Shown: one piece after another, positions 61,093 through 64,000 of the stretch | How positions within the stretch are numbered: the stretch's first letter is position 1 | Layout: each line of letters starts with the position of its first letter | Source of the DNA: an uncultured Alphaproteobacteria bacterium | Lineage (GTDB): Bacteria; Pseudomonadota; Alphaproteobacteria; RF32; CAG-239 | Assembly (NCBI GenBank): GCA_934276635.1 | Contig: CAKQTH010000005.1 | Location: 14,521-78,520 of the forward strand | Length of the DNA stretch: 64,000 bases | Direction: 5' to 3' | The notes under the pieces: generated by a model | What the model was told of the DNA's origin: nothing | Databases searched by the model: none | Seen by the model: the letters and a program-made list of their open reading frames with translations, nothing else | Translations under genes and position numbers: made by a program

Positions 61093-63471
61093 TTATCTGC
61101 CGCCGTTTCGGCTCATATTTACATTATAAACCGCAAGTTTTTGCGCTGAATTTTTTGTTGATGAATTGTCGTTTTGAACTTTTCTTTCATAGCTGTAAAG
61201 CGCCTTATGATCGCCGTTACCGCTGTTTGTCCAGCTCGGAGAAGACTTTGCGAGATAATACGACTGGTTGTTTTGTCCGACAAGAGACTTTGCATTTTCT
61301 TTATATTCGTCTTTTTCTTCATTTATTTTTGCGCCGTATTTCCCGATATAATGCTGCACATTTTTGGTGGTCAGCGCATTGATTTTTCCTCGTTGCAAAG
61401 CCCCTGCCGCATTATTGTTGACAAGCCGCACGCTGTTGCCTTCCCGGTATATATCCACCGTCAATTTGTTGTTTTTGCCGTTTTCAAGGCGAAGACCTTC
61501 ACACGGAATTCCCTTATCATCAGCAAGTCCGCAGGTGATTTTTACAACACCTTCACTTTTCATTTTAGCCGCCGCCGTATCCTTATTTAACGGAGCATTG
61601 TTATAAATCACACCGCCCACAAAATAAACACCTTGCGTCTGTTCAATGCCTTTGTCGCGCACTTTTCCATTTTGAACGGCAACACCGATAGCCGGAAGAC
61701 AATCTATACCGTGTTCCCAATTCAGTTTTTCCGAAATTTCTTTTGTCTTGTTTTCTCTGGATTCAAACAGCTTATCTATTGTGCCGCCTTCCTTGATTTT
61801 GTGCTTGTCGGAAGAAACGCCGCGAGAGTTGTAATTATTTGAATTCAGGCTGTTTGTAATATCATTTTGAAGAGTTTTAATCCCTTCTTTTGCCTTGTCG
61901 TCTTTCAGATTGTCAAAATATGCGGCTTTGGAATATTCAAACAAATCTTCGGCCGTCGGATTTTCTTTTTCATAAACGCCGATGGCTTCTTTCATCTTGC
62001 TTACGGCCTCTTTATCGGAATAATCCGGATTATTTTCATAAAACCGGCGAAATGCAATATACTGTTCCGCTGTTTCGATTTTTCCGTCTTGCAAATATTG
62101 AACATTTCCGCCCTTGTCTTCTTCTCTCGGAGCTAAAAGGCTTTGAGGCATCAAATGATTATTTTTTTGATACGGCAGCAAATCGTGATTTTGAGGATCG
62201 TTTTGCTCCACTTGACCGTACCAACCTACAAAATTGTATGCATACGCGTTATTGTTTTTCTCTTTTGCAACGGTTTCATCAAGTTTTTCGATCGTATAGC
62301 CTTTTCCCATTGCATCATCAACGGCATAAGCAATACGATAAGCGGTCTGAGTTTGGCTTTCTATGTTGTTTAGATTGCTCTTGTCGTATTTTTCTCTTTC
62401 TATTTTTTTCAAAGCATCGGTGCCGAACTCATTGATTTGTGCCATACTTTCCGACATATCGTATTTATCAGCATACTTTGTTGTCTGAGACAACTCAGAC
62501 ATTGCCGTATTATATGTATTTGATTCGCTTTGATATAATTTTTCATCTAACAGAGTTTTCAACTTGTTTCCGACGATATCCTGACGCATTCCCTGTCCGA
62601 GATTATCCATTACCTCAGGCGAATTAAACGCATCTTGCATCAATAATGACTTCTGAAACTTATCCAGTTTGTTCCAAAAATCTTTATCATCATACATTGT
62701 CTGCAACAATTTTGATTGCGTCGATGCCCTATCGGTTTCTGCAGTCATATCTCCGAGCCACTGATTTTCTTCGTATGCAAACGCTGCAAATTCCGCAGAA
62801 AGATTGTTGTTTTTGACTTCATTTTGAACAGACGAGGCAAGGCCGTCGTTCAGCATATCCGCTTTATCGCCGCCAAGATTGCCGAATATCTTTTCATTGT
62901 GTGTCAAATCAAGCAATGCCTGCTGTCTTTGTTCCGAAGAATAATCTTCCATATTTAAAGACTTTTTTATCAGCTCATCTTTGCTGCTGTCATCAATTCC
63001 GCTCATAATCGTCGAATTTTCAAGGATTAATGTCGCATCATCAGAAGACAAATCCAAAGATTTTATAAGCAAGCTCGAATCTTTATTTTCTGCATTTCCG
63101 AGACTTCTGGTCAAAAGATCGACAACAAACTCTCCCGTATACGGACCTTGCGTATTGTTTGCTTTTTGATTGTTATATCCGGCGATAACCGCATCTAAAA
63201 TCTCTTTATCGCTGTCAGCATATCGAAATGCTTGCGCTGATGTTCTGCCGCTCAGAGAAGATACTATTTCCGAGCTTTTCAGCGATTCTGTGCTGATTTC
63301 TATCGGAGTTGGAGAAAAATCGTTCCGTTGGCTCTGCGACATAACATATTCGGAAGCATTTATATTAGGTGCCAGCGTCTGAAGCATTGCAGCACCAAGC
63401 GCAGTTTTCCGTCCTGTGGACTTCAACCTTTCTCTTAATCTGCTAATCCTCTCGTTAATATTTTCCGGCAT
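61093..63471 (-). CDS. Large orphan protein, promoter and poly-G controlled leader
   Basis: 792 residues with no family I recognise. The N-terminus (NERISRLRERLKSTGRKTALGAAMLQTLAPNINASE) has a basic stretch, a short hydrophobic run and a possible cleavage site, so export is possible but not certain. The rest is N-, K- and D-rich helical sequence without membrane helices, ending with a strand-rich region (GVYFVGGVIYNNAPL). An open frame from 63540 starts with TTG inside the -35 box, so it is not real. A consensus promoter and a G10 tract precede the ATG at 63471. Confidence 0.75.
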   Translation of the reverse strand: MPENINERISRLRERLKSTGRKTALGAAMLQTLAPNINASEYVMSQSQRNDFSPTPIEISTESLKSSEIVSSLSGRTSAQAFRYADSDKEILDAVIAGYNNQKANNTQGPYTGEFVVDLLTRSLGNAENKDSSLLIKSLDLSSDDATLILENSTIMSGIDDSSKDELIKKSLNMEDYSSEQRQQALLDLTHNEKIFGNLGGDKADMLNDGLASSVQNEVKNNNLSAEFAAFAYEENQWLGDMTAETDRASTQSKLLQTMYDDKDFWNKLDKFQKSLLMQDAFNSPEVMDNLGQGMRQDIVGNKLKTLLDEKLYQSESNTYNTAMSELSQTTKYADKYDMSESMAQINEFGTDALKKIEREKYDKSNLNNIESQTQTAYRIAYAVDDAMGKGYTIEKLDETVAKEKNNNAYAYNFVGWYGQVEQNDPQNHDLLPYQKNNHLMPQSLLAPREEDKGGNVQYLQDGKIETAEQYIAFRRFYENNPDYSDKEAVSKMKEAIGVYEKENPTAEDLFEYSKAAYFDNLKDDKAKEGIKTLQNDITNSLNSNNYNSRGVSSDKHKIKEGGTIDKLFESRENKTKEISEKLNWEHGIDCLPAIGVAVQNGKVRDKGIEQTQGVYFVGGVIYNNAPLNKDTAAAKMKSEGVVKITCGLADDKGIPCEGLRLENGKNNKLTVDIYREGNSVRLVNNNAAGALQRGKINALTTKNVQHYIGKYGAKINEEKDEYKENAKSLVGQNNQSYYLAKSSPSWTNSGNGDHKALYSYERKVQNDNSSTKNSAQKLAVYNVNMSRNGGR

Positions 63472-63481
63472 ACTGATTCTT

Positions 63482-63491
63482 CCCCCCCCCC
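63482..63491 (-). repeat. G10 tract at the Shine-Dalgarno position of the orphan gene
   Basis: Ten C on the plus strand, ending 10 bases upstream of the ATG on the coding strand. No other SD is visible, so the G run itself may pair with the anti-SD. Changing its length could tune translation. Confidence 0.75.
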
Positions 63492-63511
63492 GAATCGACC
63501 ACTTTAAGTTG

Positions 63512-63540
63512 ATTATAGTTTTTATCCCTATTTTTGTCAA
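63512..63540 (-). promoter_or_regulatory. Consensus sigma-70 promoter of the orphan protein gene
   Basis: Perfect TTGACA (63540-63535) and TATAAT (63517-63512) with a 17-base spacer on the minus strand. The best promoter in the window by eye, implying a highly expressed gene unless regulated. Confidence 0.85.
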
Positions 63541-63646
63541 TAAGTTTCGGCAACAAGTAAAGTGATTATTGTTTTATTCTTAAGTTTTTCTTGCCATAAT
63601 CAATTGATATTATGCAAAATTTTCATCAAAAAAACATTTCCAGGTA

Positions 63647-63723
63647 TTAGTAAGCCGAACCGGCGAACTTACAAGCAAGACAGGGATAAATCCCGTCCGA
63701 CAAAAACGAGCTTTGCGAAGTTT
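63647..63723. repeat. Direct repeat, copy 1 (77 bases)
   Basis: Identical to 63924-64000, offset 277 bases. Starts TTAGTAAGCCGAACCGGCGA and contains the small hairpin GGGAT-AA-ATCCC. The copy at the right edge may continue beyond the window. More GC-rich than its surroundings. No function recognised. Confidence 0.9.
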
Positions 63724-63765
63724 GCGGCGGCACACGCCGGAATATCGATATTCTGAAAAAGACAC

Positions 63766-63788
63766 AAAAAAACCACCTCAACAGGTGG
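63766..63788 (-). terminator. Short hairpin terminator on the minus strand
   Basis: CCACCT, a 4-base loop and AGGTGG with seven A on the left (T run for minus). Lies between the two copies of the direct repeat; the gene it would close is probably beyond the right edge. Confidence 0.5.
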
Positions 63789-63923
63789 ATTGAAAAATGG
63801 AGCGGGCTGGAGGCGAAAAACAACCATTGCTCCGGTTGTTTTTAACGACAGGCGAAGTTTGATTGTTGAGCGATGAGCGACAGCGATAAGAGCGAAACTA
63901 ACAAACAAGTGCCCGAAGCGCAG

Positions 63924-64000
63924 TTAGTAAGCCGAACCGGCGAACTTACAAGCAAGACAGGGATAAATCCCGTCCGACAAAAACGAGCTTTGCGAAGTTT
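63924..64000. repeat. Direct repeat, copy 2 (at least 77 bases, cut by window edge)
   Basis: Identical to copy 1 up to the last base of the window. The 200 bases between copies hold the minus-strand hairpin and no convincing gene; together with copy 1 they account for most of the 529-base stretch after 63471. Confidence 0.9.

Noticed and set aside
63472..63540. N-terminal extension of the orphan protein back to a TTG
   Set aside because: That TTG lies in the consensus -35 box, so it is upstream of the transcription start.
63669..63908. Minus-strand open frame of 79 codons between and over the direct repeat
   Set aside because: Crosses the hairpin terminator, has no SD, and its product shows no recognisable fold.
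1..64000. CRISPR array, rRNA operon, insertion sequence or integrase
   Set aside because: No regularly spaced short repeats, no rRNA sequence and no transposase or integrase motif were seen on either strand.

Overview
The window looks like chromosome from an AT-rich, probably host-associated, uncultured alphaproteobacterium. Pointers are the division/wall cluster order (mraY, ftsW, murG, murB, ftsQ, ftsA, ftsZ), KDO/LPS and Lol lipoprotein genes of a Gram-negative envelope, an alphaproteobacterial-style XRE regulator, and pilin-like and Cys-rich proteins that I associate with gut alphaproteobacteria (recall, not a search). About 95% is coding and most genes have clear Shine-Dalgarno (SD) sites.

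Layout. 1-7400: recG (cut by the left edge), mfd, an EF-hand exported protein and lolD/lolC. 7532-15784: a minus-strand division and wall operon, mraY to ftsZ, lacking murC, murD and ddl. 15941-20359: exported and membrane proteins, a type IV pilin-like gene with a poly-G promoter, and a sulfatase-fold phosphoglycerol transferase-like enzyme. 20527-24657: rplM-rpsI, kdsB, pepA. 24811-28820: an HNH nuclease-like protein overlapping a SUKH-like partner, then a Sua5/TsaC protein and thioredoxin reductase. 28821-35079: TPR-methyltransferase, tRNA-Leu, DUF4139, a Skp-like protein and a trimeric autotransporter. 35388-43112: rpmI-rplT, pheS-pheT, a Cys-rich gene fragment, gyrA. 43196-48408: a decayed pilin copy, an M3 peptidase, a second Skp-like protein and a stranded phage tail-fibre pair behind a structured leader. 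48443-57667: a tight ten-gene minus-strand surface-glycan operon. 57768-64000: a DUF805 protein with a metallothionein-like N-terminus, trmB, an XRE regulator, a 792-residue orphan protein and a 77-base direct repeat.

The most notable feature is a set of six G/C homopolymers of 7 to 10 bases, every one at a gene whose product is surface-exposed, glycan-modifying or of unknown but likely envelope role. Two sit between the -35 and -10 boxes of pilin promoters, two lie in the leaders of an autotransporter and an orphan protein, and two lie inside coding sequence of adjacent glycan genes, one of which is out of frame as sequenced. This is the layout of a multi-locus phase-variation system controlling pili, adhesin and surface polysaccharide together. 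It is inferred from sequence alone.
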